This document shows, piece by piece, positions 24,284 to 31,768 of a stretch of 31,768 bases of DNA. The translations under genes and the position numbers were made by a program. Source of the stretch: CAYWFP01 sp964457365 (GTDB lineage: Bacteria > Planctomycetota > SZUA-567); NCBI GenBank assembly GCA_964457365.1, contig CAYWFP010000044.1, positions 1 to 31,768 on the forward strand, written 5' to 3'. Numbering within the stretch: position 1 is the first letter of the stretch; every line of letters starts with the position of its first letter. The notes beneath the pieces were generated by a model. The model saw nothing but the letters and a program-made list of their open reading frames with translations, had not been told where the DNA came from and made no database searches.

Positions 24284-26283
24284 CCTTATCGGAGCGGACC
24301 CGGGCCCAACGTTTGAACGAGCAGGGCAACGCGCTGATCGGGCAAGGCGCCCTGGCCGAAGCCGAGCAGTGTTACCGCCGGGCGCTCGAATTCGCGGCGG
24401 ATTATCACGAGGCGCGCAACAACCTCGGTACCGCGTTGGCCATGCAGGGCAGGATGGACGAGGCGGCGACGATGTATCGCGAGGCGGCGGAATTGAAGCC
24501 GGATTACCTCGATGCGTGGCGGAATCTCGGCAATGCCTGCATGGCGCTGCGGCGTTGTGCGGACGCCGCGACGGCGTTCGACAAGGCGCGCGAGCTGGCT
24601 CCCGGCGACGTGGCGACGATGGAGGCGCACGCCGAGGCGCTTGGCGTACTCGGCCGTTACGCGGAAGCGAACGCGTTGGCGGCGCGGGCGCTGGAAAAGC
24701 AGCCGGAAAATCCGGGCCTGTACGAAACGGCGGGCGACATTCTGCGCCGGCAGGGGGACTTCGCCGCCGCCGTCCGGTCGTACGAACGCGGGTTGGCGTT
24801 GCAGCCGCGTTCGATGCGTGCGCGCAACAATCTCTCTGCCGCGTTGATCGACTTGGGACGCTTCGCCGAGGCCGAGACGACGCTGCAACGGGCATTGGAC
24901 ATGGATCCGCCGCGCGCGGCGGTGCGTGCCAACCTCGGGCTTCTCCACCGCCAGCGCGGCGAGATCGACGAGGCGCTGCGAAGGTATCGCGAAGCGGTGG
25001 AGATGGAGCCCGGCGGCGAAACGATCTGGAGCGCGTACCTGACGAGCCTGCATTATGCTCAGGGCGTCGACCCGTCCGCGCTTCTGGCCGAGCATCGCCG
25101 TTGGGCCGCGCGATTAGAACGGACCGCATTGCCGGAGGTTCGCGAATACCGGAATCCGCCCGATCCGGAACGGCGACTACGCATCGGCTACGTTTCGCCG
25201 GATTGGCGGCAGCATTCGGTCGCCTATTTCCTCGAACCGTTGCTGCGCCATCACGATCATGCACAGGTAGAGATTTTCGGTTATTCCTGCGCGTGCCGGT
25301 GCGATGCGGTCACCGACCGATTGCGCGGCTGCTGCGATTATTGGCGGGAGTTGGGTGTAATGGCCGATGCCGACGCCGTCGCGGCGATCCGGGAAGACGG
25401 GATCGACCTCCTGGTCGACCTGGCCGGACATACGCAGAACAACAGATTGAAGATTTTTGCCCGGAAACCGGCTCCGGTGCAGTTGGCCTGGCTGGGTTAT
25501 CCCGGAACGACCGGACTGGCGGCGATCGATTACCGGATCACCGACGCGTGGGCCGATCCGCCGGGAACAACCGAGAGCTTCCACAGCGAGACACTGTGCA
25601 GGTTGTCGGGCGGTTTTCTCTGCTATCGGCCGCCGGCATCGTTACCGGAGGTCGCGCGGCCGCCCTGCACGGCCAGGAGCGCGGTGACCTTCGGTTCGTT
25701 CAACGCCTGGCCGAAGGTGTCCCAGTCTTGCCTGCGAACATGGGCGAAATTGCTGGCGCGCGTGTCCGGTTCGCGCCTGCTCTTGAAGAACAAGTCGCTG
25801 CGGGATCACGATATGCACGAACGAGTGCGCGAACGTTTCGCCCGTCTCGGCGGCGATCCGGCGCGACTGGATCTGCTTGCCTACAGCCCTACGCAAGGCG
25901 AGCATCTGGAGGCATATGCGCGTATCGACATCGCCTTGGACACGTTCCCTTACTGCGGCACGACGACGACCTGCGAGGCGCTCTGGATGGGGTGTCCCGT
26001 AGTGACGCTGACGGGGAGGACGCATGTGCAGCGCGTCGGTGCGAGCTTGCTGCAGCAGATCGGGCGAACCGAGTGGATTGCCGAAACGGAGACGACGTAT
26101 CTCGAGATCGCCACTGAGCTGGCCGGGGATCGCGAGCGGTTGGCGGCGGTACGGCAAGGTCTGCGCACGGTATTACGCGCCAGTCCGCTCCTCGACGGGA
26201 AGCGCCTGGCGCGCGAGATGGAAGATGCGTATCGGCATGCGTGGAGGGCGTGGTGCGCGCGCGTTACGGACTCGCGGGCTTGA
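24280..26283 (+). CDS. TPR / O-GlcNAc transferase-like (GT41) protein 6
   Basis: 667 residues: TPR repeats from residue 10 to about 270, then a GT41 domain. The conserved His is H312 (YVSPDWRQHSVAYFL). DLLVDLAGHTQNNR, AWLGYPGTTGLAAIDYRITD, FGSFNAWPKVS and DTFPYCGTTTTCEALWMGCPVV are present. It has no polybasic N-terminal tail. ATG 24280 overlaps the previous stop by 4 bases and has GGAGAGG 5 bp upstream (24268-24274); an in-frame ATG at 24244 is less likely. The last 20 bases overlap the 3' end of the convergent TPR-GT9 gene. Confidence 0.91.
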   Translation: MTLSERTRAQRLNEQGNALIGQGALAEAEQCYRRALEFAADYHEARNNLGTALAMQGRMDEAATMYREAAELKPDYLDAWRNLGNACMALRRCADAATAFDKARELAPGDVATMEAHAEALGVLGRYAEANALAARALEKQPENPGLYETAGDILRRQGDFAAAVRSYERGLALQPRSMRARNNLSAALIDLGRFAEAETTLQRALDMDPPRAAVRANLGLLHRQRGEIDEALRRYREAVEMEPGGETIWSAYLTSLHYAQGVDPSALLAEHRRWAARLERTALPEVREYRNPPDPERRLRIGYVSPDWRQHSVAYFLEPLLRHHDHAQVEIFGYSCACRCDAVTDRLRGCCDYWRELGVMADADAVAAIREDGIDLLVDLAGHTQNNRLKIFARKPAPVQLAWLGYPGTTGLAAIDYRITDAWADPPGTTESFHSETLCRLSGGFLCYRPPASLPEVARPPCTARSAVTFGSFNAWPKVSQSCLRTWAKLLARVSGSRLLLKNKSLRDHDMHERVRERFARLGGDPARLDLLAYSPTQGEHLEAYARIDIALDTFPYCGTTTTCEALWMGCPVVTLTGRTHVQRVGASLLQQIGRTEWIAETETTYLEIATELAGDRERLAAVRQGLRTVLRASPLLDGKRLAREMEDAYRHAWRAWCARVTDSRA

Positions 26284-27883
26284 GTTCGGCCAAACCTCGG
26301 CTCAACCAGGTCGTTACGCTCGCCCAGTCGCCCGGCGCCGGCTGCCGGAAGAGCCGCAGGTGCGGGTACCAGGGCGCGGTCTCCCCGCCCAATCCCCAGC
26401 GCCAGTCCGGTACGTGCGGCAGCAAGACCCACGCGGGCTTACCCATCGCGCCGGCCAGGTGCGCCGCGGCGGTGTCGACGGAAATGACCAGGTCGAGTTG
26501 TTCGATCAACGCGGCGGTATCGGCGAAGTCCCCCAGTTCGGCGGTCCAGTCGTGCAGCATCATTCCCGGGGGCGGGGCGGCCGTTGCCGCGGCGTGCTCG
26601 CTTTTCTGCAGGCTGACGAACTCGACGCCTTCCACCTCCGCCAGCGGGGCGAACGCCTCCAGCGGGATCGAGCGGTTGCGGTCGTTCTGATGGGTCGGGC
26701 GCCCGGCCCAGGCCAGTCCGACCTTCAACTTCTCCGGCGCCAGCCGCGCGGGCCAGGCCGATGCCGCCAGCGGGTCGGCCCGCAAATACGTCTGCGGCGT
26801 CGGGATCGTCTCCGGCGTAGTGCCGAAGATATGCGGCAAACTCATGATCAGGAGGATCGGCTCCTCCGCGGAGCGGCGGATCTGCTGGTACGGCTCGGTG
26901 GAGACATGGATTCCTTCCAGCGTCGTGAAGAGACGCAGCAACTCCGCCTGGCAATGGAGGTGGACGCGGGCGCCGCGACGTTGCAACTCCGGCAGGTACC
27001 GCGCCATCATGATCGCGTCGCCGTATCCCTGTTCGGTCAGAACGTGTACCGTCTTGCCGGACAATTCGTCCGCCTCTTTCACCGCGTCGGGCTCGAGAGG
27101 ATAGTTGAATCCCGGGCATTTCACCCGCCACTCGTATTCGGCGAAGCCGTCTGCGTAATCGCCGGTCAGCAGAAGCCCCAGCGCCAGGAAGAAATGCGCG
27201 TCGGCGTAGTCGGGCTTGATGGCTATGGCTTGTCGCAACGACTGCAACCCCTCCTTGAGGTGTCCCAGGCCGACGAGGACGCTGCCTGCGTTGGCATACG
27301 CTTCGGCGTATCGCGGTTGCAGCGCGATGGCCTGTCGGTATCGTTGCAGCGCGTTCTCCATCTCACCCAGCCCGCGGAGGGCCGAACCGAGGTTGTTGAG
27401 GATGACCGGATGGTTGGGCTGGACCGTATCGGCCTGGCGGAACTGCTCGACGGCCGCTTCGTAGTCGCGGCGACTGGCGCAAAGGCCACCGAGGTTGTTC
27501 AGCGCGTGCAGGTCCTTCGGGTCGTGTTTCAAAGCCTGACGGTAGCTCTCGATCGCTTCTTCCGTTCGGCCGAGGCTGTTCTGGACGATGCCGAGGTTGG
27601 TATATTGGATGGCATCGCCGCCGCCGGCCTTGATCGCTTTCTCGAGATATCCCAGCGCTTCCTGCGCGCGGCCCTGTTTCTGCAGGATCATGCCCATGTG
27701 ACTGAGCGCTTCGGGATTCTTCGGCCGTTTCTCCATAATCTCGCGGTAGAGCGCCTGCGCGCCCTGCAGATCCCCCTGCGCGAGCAGGTTGCGGGCCTTG
27801 ACCTGCTGCTTGCTCTTGCCGCCTTTTCCGCCGCTTTGCGGCGGGGCGGGGATCGCTTTGCGGCGTTTCTTTTTCTTGCCCAT
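26264..27883 (-). CDS. TPR protein with C-terminal GT9-like glycosyltransferase domain
   Basis: 539 residues: a polybasic Lys-rich N-terminus (MGKKKKRRK, then Pro/Gly/Lys), about seven TPR repeats (30-270) and a C-terminal domain of the heptosyltransferase (GT9) type. In that domain LKVGLAWAGRPTHQNDRNRS, FVSLQKSEHA, LDLVISVDTAAAHLAGAMGKPAWVLLP and a PDWRWG segment are typical. It is not GT41, so it is a second glycosyltransferase class with the same TPR architecture. Similar TPR-GT9 proteins occur near flagellin genes in other bacteria. ATG 27883 was chosen for the Lys-rich start shared with the neighbours; AAGGA lies 9 bp upstream. An in-frame ATG at 27955 would include the promoter region. 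Divergent from the seventh GT41 gene. Confidence 0.88.
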   Translation of the reverse strand: MGKKKKRRKAIPAPPQSGGKGGKSKQQVKARNLLAQGDLQGAQALYREIMEKRPKNPEALSHMGMILQKQGRAQEALGYLEKAIKAGGGDAIQYTNLGIVQNSLGRTEEAIESYRQALKHDPKDLHALNNLGGLCASRRDYEAAVEQFRQADTVQPNHPVILNNLGSALRGLGEMENALQRYRQAIALQPRYAEAYANAGSVLVGLGHLKEGLQSLRQAIAIKPDYADAHFFLALGLLLTGDYADGFAEYEWRVKCPGFNYPLEPDAVKEADELSGKTVHVLTEQGYGDAIMMARYLPELQRRGARVHLHCQAELLRLFTTLEGIHVSTEPYQQIRRSAEEPILLIMSLPHIFGTTPETIPTPQTYLRADPLAASAWPARLAPEKLKVGLAWAGRPTHQNDRNRSIPLEAFAPLAEVEGVEFVSLQKSEHAAATAAPPPGMMLHDWTAELGDFADTAALIEQLDLVISVDTAAAHLAGAMGKPAWVLLPHVPDWRWGLGGETAPWYPHLRLFRQPAPGDWASVTTWLSRGLAELKPASP

Positions 27884-27926
27884 CGGAGTCAGTCCTTCGT
27901 GCGGCGAGACCGGGAACGGAACTGCT

Positions 27927-27955
27927 ATTGTACGAAACGACGCCGGACAAACCAA
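27927..27955 (-). promoter_or_regulatory. putative sigma-70 promoter of the TPR-GT9 gene
   Basis: On the minus strand TTGGTT (27955-27950), 17 bp, TACAAT (27932-27927). The leader is about 37 nt. It is arranged back to back with the promoter of the next gene, which has the same TACAAT -10. Confidence 0.5.
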
Positions 27956-27974
27956 GCGGATTCATCGGCCGTGG

Positions 27975-28003
27975 TTGATTCGCCCCGCGCGCGCGGATAC
28001 AAT
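27975..28003 (+). promoter_or_regulatory. putative sigma-70 promoter of GT41 gene 7
   Basis: TTGATT (27975-27980), 17 bp, TACAAT (27998-28003). ATG 28030 follows with GAGGAG (28019-28024) five bases before it. The two divergent -35 elements are only 19 bp apart, so the genes could share an upstream regulator. Confidence 0.5.
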
Positions 28004-28029
28004 CGTCGCGACCCGCCCGAGGAGTTCGC

Positions 28030-30114
28030 ATGGCACGCGGCAAGAAGAAAAAGAAGCGACGCAAGCCGGTGAAGACGCCACCGCCTCCGGAAGTCAAGAG
28101 CGCGGCGCCGTCCGCTGCGCCTCCGGCGCGGGAGCAACCGAGCGATCCGCGGGTGGCGGAGGCCATGCGCTGTTGCCAGCAACGGCAGTTCGCCCGGGGC
28201 GAGGCGTTGCTGCAGCAGGCGCTCGCGGAGAACCCCGACGCGGTGGACGCGCTGACGCTGATGGCTTCGATCGCGTTGCAGGCCGGCGCGGTGGAGGACG
28301 CGTTGCGTTTCTGCCAGCGAGCGCTGGCCATCCGCTCCGACTACGTCGACGCGCTCTTCAACCTCGGCAGCGTCCATCGCGCCACGGGCAACTATTCCGG
28401 GGCGCAACATTGCTACGAGCGGGTCGTGGCGCTTCGACCCGACAATGCCGCGGCGCAGAACAATCTCGGCCAGTGCTACCAGGAACTCGGCCACGCCGCC
28501 GACGCCGTCGCCGCATTCGAATTGGCCGCCCGGCTCAATCCCGCCGCTCCCGAGCCGCTGATGAATCTGGGCAATCAGGCGTGGCTCGACGGCGAGTTGG
28601 AGGAAGCGGAACGATATTTCCGCAAGGGCATCGCCGTCGGGCCCGACTACTGGAAGATGACGATGAACCTCGGCGCGCTGCTGCTCAGCCAGGGGCGGGT
28701 CGAGGAAACGCGGCTCTTGTACGAGGATCTGCGCCGCCGCTTTCCGGACATCCCCGATATCTACAACAACCTCGCCTTCGTCCTCGCCGACGAGGGACGT
28801 ATCGAAGAGGCCATCGCGCACTGCCGCACCGCGTTGAAACTGCGCCCGGAGTACGCCGCCGCGCACAGCAACCTCGTGCTTGACATGCATTACGCCCCGT
28901 TCTTTCGGCCGGCGGATGTTTTCGCCGAGCATCGCCGGTTCGGTCAGTTGCACGAGAGTCGCATGGCCGAGCGTCGCCGCCCGCACCGCAACGCCCCCGA
29001 CCCCGCGCGGCGTTTGCGCGTCGGGTATGTCTCCAACGATTTTCGTCGCCATTCGGTCGCCTTTTTTCTCGAGCCGGTGCTGGGTGCGCACGATCACGCC
29101 AGGGTGGAGGTGGTCTGTTACTACGGCGGCGGAAAGTTCGACGAGGTGACCGGGCGTTTTCGGACCGTCGCCGACACGTGGCGGGAAACAGGCCATCTTT
29201 CGGATATCGCTCTGGCCGACCAAGTCCGCGACGACGGCATCGATATTCTCGTCGACCTGGGCGGGCACACCTCGCGCGGGCGGCTGCTCACGTTCGCGCA
29301 GAAGCCCGCCCCGGTGCAGGTGACATGGCTGGGGTATCCCGATACGACCGGATTGAGCCGGATCGATTATCGCCTCACCGACCGCTGGGCCGATCCGCCC
29401 GGAACGACCGAGGCGTGGCATACCGAAGAACTGGTGCATCTGCCCAACGGCTTCCTCTGCTACGGTCCCCCGCCGGAAGCGCCGGCGGTGAAGCCGCTGC
29501 CGGCGAAGACCAACGGCTATATCACCTACGGTTCGTTCAACAATTACAGCAAGCTCTCGGAGGAGAGCGTGCGGATCTGGGCGGAGTTGCTCAAAGCCAA
29601 CCCCGAAGCGAAGCTGCTGCTGAAGAACAAGGCCTTGCGCGACGAGGCGATGCGGGCGCGGCTTCTGGAGCGCTTCGCTGCCTGCGATATCGGCGCCGAG
29701 CGGCTGGAGACGATCGGGTTTGTCGAGTCCTTCGAGGCGCATCTGGATCTTTACGGCCGGGTGGATATCTCGCTCGATACGTTTCCGTATCACGGCACGA
29801 CCACGACCTGCGAGTCGCTCTGGATGGGCGTGCCGACGGTGACGCTGGCGGGAGTTACCCACGTCTCGCGGGTGGGGGCGAGTCTGCTGAGGCAGAGCGG
29901 CATGGAGAGTCTGATCACGACCACGCCGGAGGAGTTTATCGCCAAAGCGATGGCGCTGGGATCGGAGCTTGACACGCTCGCGGAGCTGCGCCTGCTGATG
30001 CGCGAGCAACTCGCCAACTCCAGCCTCACCGACGCGCCGGGTTTTGCCCGCATTCTCGAGGAGGCGTTTCGGCAGATGTGGCAGCGCTGGTGTGAACGGA
30101 CGCGCGGGGAATAG
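28030..30114 (+). CDS. TPR / O-GlcNAc transferase-like (GT41) protein 7
   Basis: 694 residues: a polybasic N-terminus (MARGKKKKKRRKPVK followed by Pro), TPR repeats over about 40-300 and a GT41 domain. The conserved His is H341 (YVSNDFRRHSVAFFL). DILVDLGGHTSRGR, TWLGYPDTTGLSRIDYRLTD, YGSFNNYSKLS and DTFPYHGTTTTCESLWMGVPTV follow. The start has a good ribosome binding site (GAGGAG, spacing 5). It is monocistronic: its promoter is divergent from the TPR-GT9 gene and the next gene, sixA, is convergent 11 bp away. Function in protein O-glycosylation is by family; acceptor and donor are unknown. Confidence 0.91.
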   Translation: MARGKKKKKRRKPVKTPPPPEVKSAAPSAAPPAREQPSDPRVAEAMRCCQQRQFARGEALLQQALAENPDAVDALTLMASIALQAGAVEDALRFCQRALAIRSDYVDALFNLGSVHRATGNYSGAQHCYERVVALRPDNAAAQNNLGQCYQELGHAADAVAAFELAARLNPAAPEPLMNLGNQAWLDGELEEAERYFRKGIAVGPDYWKMTMNLGALLLSQGRVEETRLLYEDLRRRFPDIPDIYNNLAFVLADEGRIEEAIAHCRTALKLRPEYAAAHSNLVLDMHYAPFFRPADVFAEHRRFGQLHESRMAERRRPHRNAPDPARRLRVGYVSNDFRRHSVAFFLEPVLGAHDHARVEVVCYYGGGKFDEVTGRFRTVADTWRETGHLSDIALADQVRDDGIDILVDLGGHTSRGRLLTFAQKPAPVQVTWLGYPDTTGLSRIDYRLTDRWADPPGTTEAWHTEELVHLPNGFLCYGPPPEAPAVKPLPAKTNGYITYGSFNNYSKLSEESVRIWAELLKANPEAKLLLKNKALRDEAMRARLLERFAACDIGAERLETIGFVESFEAHLDLYGRVDISLDTFPYHGTTTTCESLWMGVPTVTLAGVTHVSRVGASLLRQSGMESLITTTPEEFIAKAMALGSELDTLAELRLLMREQLANSSLTDAPGFARILEEAFRQMWQRWCERTRGE

Positions 30115-30125
30115 TTGCCGCGTGG

Positions 30126-30599
30126 TCAGAGATATTTCACCGGAACAAAGGCGCGCAGCACACCGTCGCCCTTGGTCGGGCGTTCGATATCGATGACCAC
30201 GGCGGCGGCTTTCTTGAAGTCGATGTTCTCGGTCGAGCCCAAGCCGATCAGAAACGCCACAAGGCGCGAGAAATCCGGCTCATGGCCGACGAAGATCACC
30301 AGTTCTCCGGGTTGGCATTCCTGCAGCACCGCACAGCCGTCCTCGGGCATCATGCCGCAGGAGAGCCGTTCGTCCTCGATCAGCCCTGCCGCGCTCGGCA
30401 AACGCTTGGCCAGGTAGTCCGCCGTCTCCTTCGCGCGTACCACCGGACTGGTGACGATGCGCTCGGGTTTGAGCGAGAGGCCGGCGAGAAATCTGGCGAC
30501 TTTCTTCGACTGCTTGATGCCCTTGTCGGTCAGGTGGCGTTCGAAATCGCTCGGCGCGTCATAGCTCGCTTCGGCGTGGCGGACAAGAATCAGGCGCAT
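30126..30599 (-). CDS. sixA: SixA-type phosphohistidine phosphatase
   Basis: A 157-residue member of the histidine phosphatase (phosphoglycerate mutase-like) superfamily, SixA branch, which removes phosphate from phosphohistidine in phosphorelay or PTS proteins. The catalytic RHA motif is at the N-terminus (MRLILVRHAEASYD). VTSPVVRAKETADYL and the second His in FVGHEPDFSRL follow. ATG 30599 is set by AGGAGG about 7 bp upstream and by the short N-terminus before the RHA motif; an in-frame ATG at 30734 would add 45 residues unlike the family. A perfect TATAAT on the minus strand (30660-30655) could be its -10, though no -35 is visible. No functional link to the glycosyltransferases is evident. 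Confidence 0.9.
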   Translation of the reverse strand: MRLILVRHAEASYDAPSDFERHLTDKGIKQSKKVARFLAGLSLKPERIVTSPVVRAKETADYLAKRLPSAAGLIEDERLSCGMMPEDGCAVLQECQPGELVIFVGHEPDFSRLVAFLIGLGSTENIDFKKAAAVVIDIERPTKGDGVLRAFVPVKYL

Positions 30600-30982
30600 A
30601 ATCGACCCTCCTGCTGCAAGCGTTGATGACTGAATCCGTCCCGGAAAGGCGCCGATTATACCGCGTTTTCGCCATTTGGCGCGCAGAAACGCGGAAAAAT
30701 CCACTTCTCCCGGGCGCGCGCCATGCCAGCGCACGCGCTGAGCGAGAATCGCGGAACTTATTTGAGGATATCCTGCAAGCCGGGTAATGAAAACATGTTG
30801 TGAGCTTATTGGTGGCTGCGGTGCACGGCGCGCATTCCCCTCGCGGGGGATTGTCTTCCGCGGAAGACAAAACTCATTGGGTGCATCTCAGTGGCGACCT
30901 TCTGTGCCATTTATACATAAAGCGTTGTCAGTAAATTATTTGCGGGGTAATCAAAAAAGTCATAAAAAAATAAAATTTGGGG
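30600..30982. other. intergenic region upstream of the rRNA promoter, with stem-loops
   Basis: No protein gene is supported here. The region holds a hairpin CCCC-TCGC-GGGG (30837-30848, extendable by three weaker pairs), then a perfect 20-bp palindrome with arms TTGTCTTCCG and CGGAAGACAA (30851-30870). From about 30920 to 30980 it is A/T-rich with A-tracts (for example 30953-30975), as expected for an UP element of the rRNA promoter. Confidence 0.5.
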
Positions 30983-31010
30983 TTGATCTTCTGGGGTTTG
31001 GCGCTATAGT
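30983..31010 (+). promoter_or_regulatory. putative rRNA promoter P1
   Basis: TTGATC (30983-30988), 16 bp, TATAGT (31005-31010), preceded by A-tracts resembling an UP element. A transcript would have a leader of about 400 nt before 16S rRNA. Confidence 0.55.
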
Positions 31011-31098
31011 TGGCCCTTCACCGCGTCGAGGCCGAAAATGCGCCTGCCGGTGAGTATGGCGTGTAGAAGTGGTTGCGAAAAAAAACGCTTAGCGAGAT

Positions 31099-31126
31099 TT
31101 GCTTTCGCGTTTTTCAGTGGTAGACT
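31099..31126 (+). promoter_or_regulatory. possible second rRNA promoter P2
   Basis: TTGCTT (31099-31104), 16 bp, TAGACT (31121-31126). It matches the consensus less well than P1; tandem promoters are common for rRNA operons. Confidence 0.3.
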
Positions 31127-31242
31127 ACTAGACGAGTCCTGAAGTCGGATCTCCTCGTGGTCGAAAAAAAGGAGATGTGGCTGGGGCCGTTTTTTTCGCT
31201 TTGAATCGGCGAATAGTAGAAGGCCTGCTTCGTTCAGGCGAT

Positions 31243-31254
31243 TGTTCTTTGACA
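31243..31254 (+). promoter_or_regulatory. boxA-type rRNA antitermination element
   Basis: TGTTCTTTGACA matches the rRNA boxA consensus TGCTCTTTAACA at 10 of 12 positions and lies in the 16S leader about 160 nt before the mature 5' end, where NusB/S10-dependent antitermination signals are expected. A GCCTG / CAGGC hairpin sits just upstream (31223-31239). Confidence 0.65.
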
Positions 31255-31335
31255 ATATAGGCAGCCAGTTTAGACGGATCGCTGTGTGAGCGTTCGGTTC
31301 CAATCGAGGAGTCGGATGCGATCATGACAATACGG

Positions 31336-31409
31336 CGGAGTTGCCGGCGTATCACCGCAACTCCGTTTGAGTGCCAGTATCGTCCCCGTTTAGCCGCGGG
31401 GGCGCTCAA
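31336..31409 (+). other. 16S rRNA leader stem-loops
   Basis: CGGAGTTGC (31336-31344) pairs with GCAACTCCG (31357-31365), a perfect 9-bp stem. Next, TTGAGTGCC (31367-31375) pairs with GGCGCTCAA (31401-31409) with one G-U, enclosing a further CCCCG / CGGGG stem. They end a few bases before the mature 16S end and are probably leader structures used in processing. Confidence 0.45.
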
Positions 31410-31414
31410 GCCTT

Positions 31415-31768
<354 letters not shown>

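Noticed and set aside
24081..26117. 678-codon plus-strand frame overlapping GT41 genes 5 and 6 in another frame
   Set aside because: Out-of-frame reading of two well-supported genes; Arg/Gly-rich with no domain.
26024..28072. 682-codon plus-strand frame over the TPR-GT9 gene
   Set aside because: Antisense to a gene with clear TPR and GT9 motifs on the minus strand; sequence is Arg/Gln/Val-rich without a family.
27925..30009. 694-codon minus-strand frame over GT41 gene 7
   Set aside because: Antisense shadow; the plus strand has every GT41 motif and a good ribosome binding site.

Overview
The window comes from a GC-rich, flagellated, Gram-negative-type bacterium. It has an outer-membrane polysaccharide export lipoprotein, a periplasm-spanning Wzc-like kinase, flagellins with sigma-28 promoters, FlaG, and the start of a 16S rRNA gene. 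The 16S 5' end (GGCGGCGTGG context before the TGCAAGTCGAG motif) looks like a deep-branching lineage, perhaps near the PVC/Omnitrophota side of the tree. That is only an impression by eye and I do not name a phylum.

Layout. (1) 139-1626: GT4-type glycosyltransferase with its own promoter. (2) 1788-13080: one tightly packed plus-strand run of seven genes: ExeA-like ATPase, Wzc-like tyrosine autokinase, Wza-like export lipoprotein, glucose-1-phosphate cytidylyltransferase (rfbF), then three TPR/O-GlcNAc-transferase-like (GT41, SPINDLY-type) genes. (3) 13029-15053, minus strand: a fourth GT41 gene, convergent with the third and overlapping it. (4) 15300-21564: two giant flagellin genes of 894 aa each, identical over about 2.6 kb, each with a sigma-28 promoter, a long leader and a terminator. 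(5) 21660-22073: flaG. (6) 22244-26283: two more GT41 genes in tandem. (7) 26264-27883, minus: TPR protein with a GT9-like domain. (8) 28030-30114: a seventh GT41 gene. (9) 30126-30599, minus: sixA. (10) 30600-31768: rRNA promoter region, leader with boxA, and the 5' part of 16S rRNA.

The organising theme is protein glycosylation around flagellin. Seven GT41-type TPR glycosyltransferases and one TPR-GT9 protein surround two large, Ser/Thr-rich flagellins and FlaG. This is best read as a flagellin (or surface protein) O-glycosylation island attached to an exopolysaccharide export operon.

The most interesting regulatory signal is in the flagellin leaders. Both carry two hairpins with GGA in the loop at nearly the same spacing (33 and 34 nt between GGAs). 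The downstream hairpin holds the Shine-Dalgarno sequence in its loop. This is the architecture expected for CsrA (RsmA) translational control of flagellin, as in the CsrA-FliW-hag system. Each leader also carries a very strong Shine-Dalgarno followed by a tiny ORF (8 and 12 codons). A second notable point is that the third GT41 paralogue has lost the otherwise invariant catalytic-domain His (Cys here) and the conserved Asp of the VDLxGH motif (Val here).
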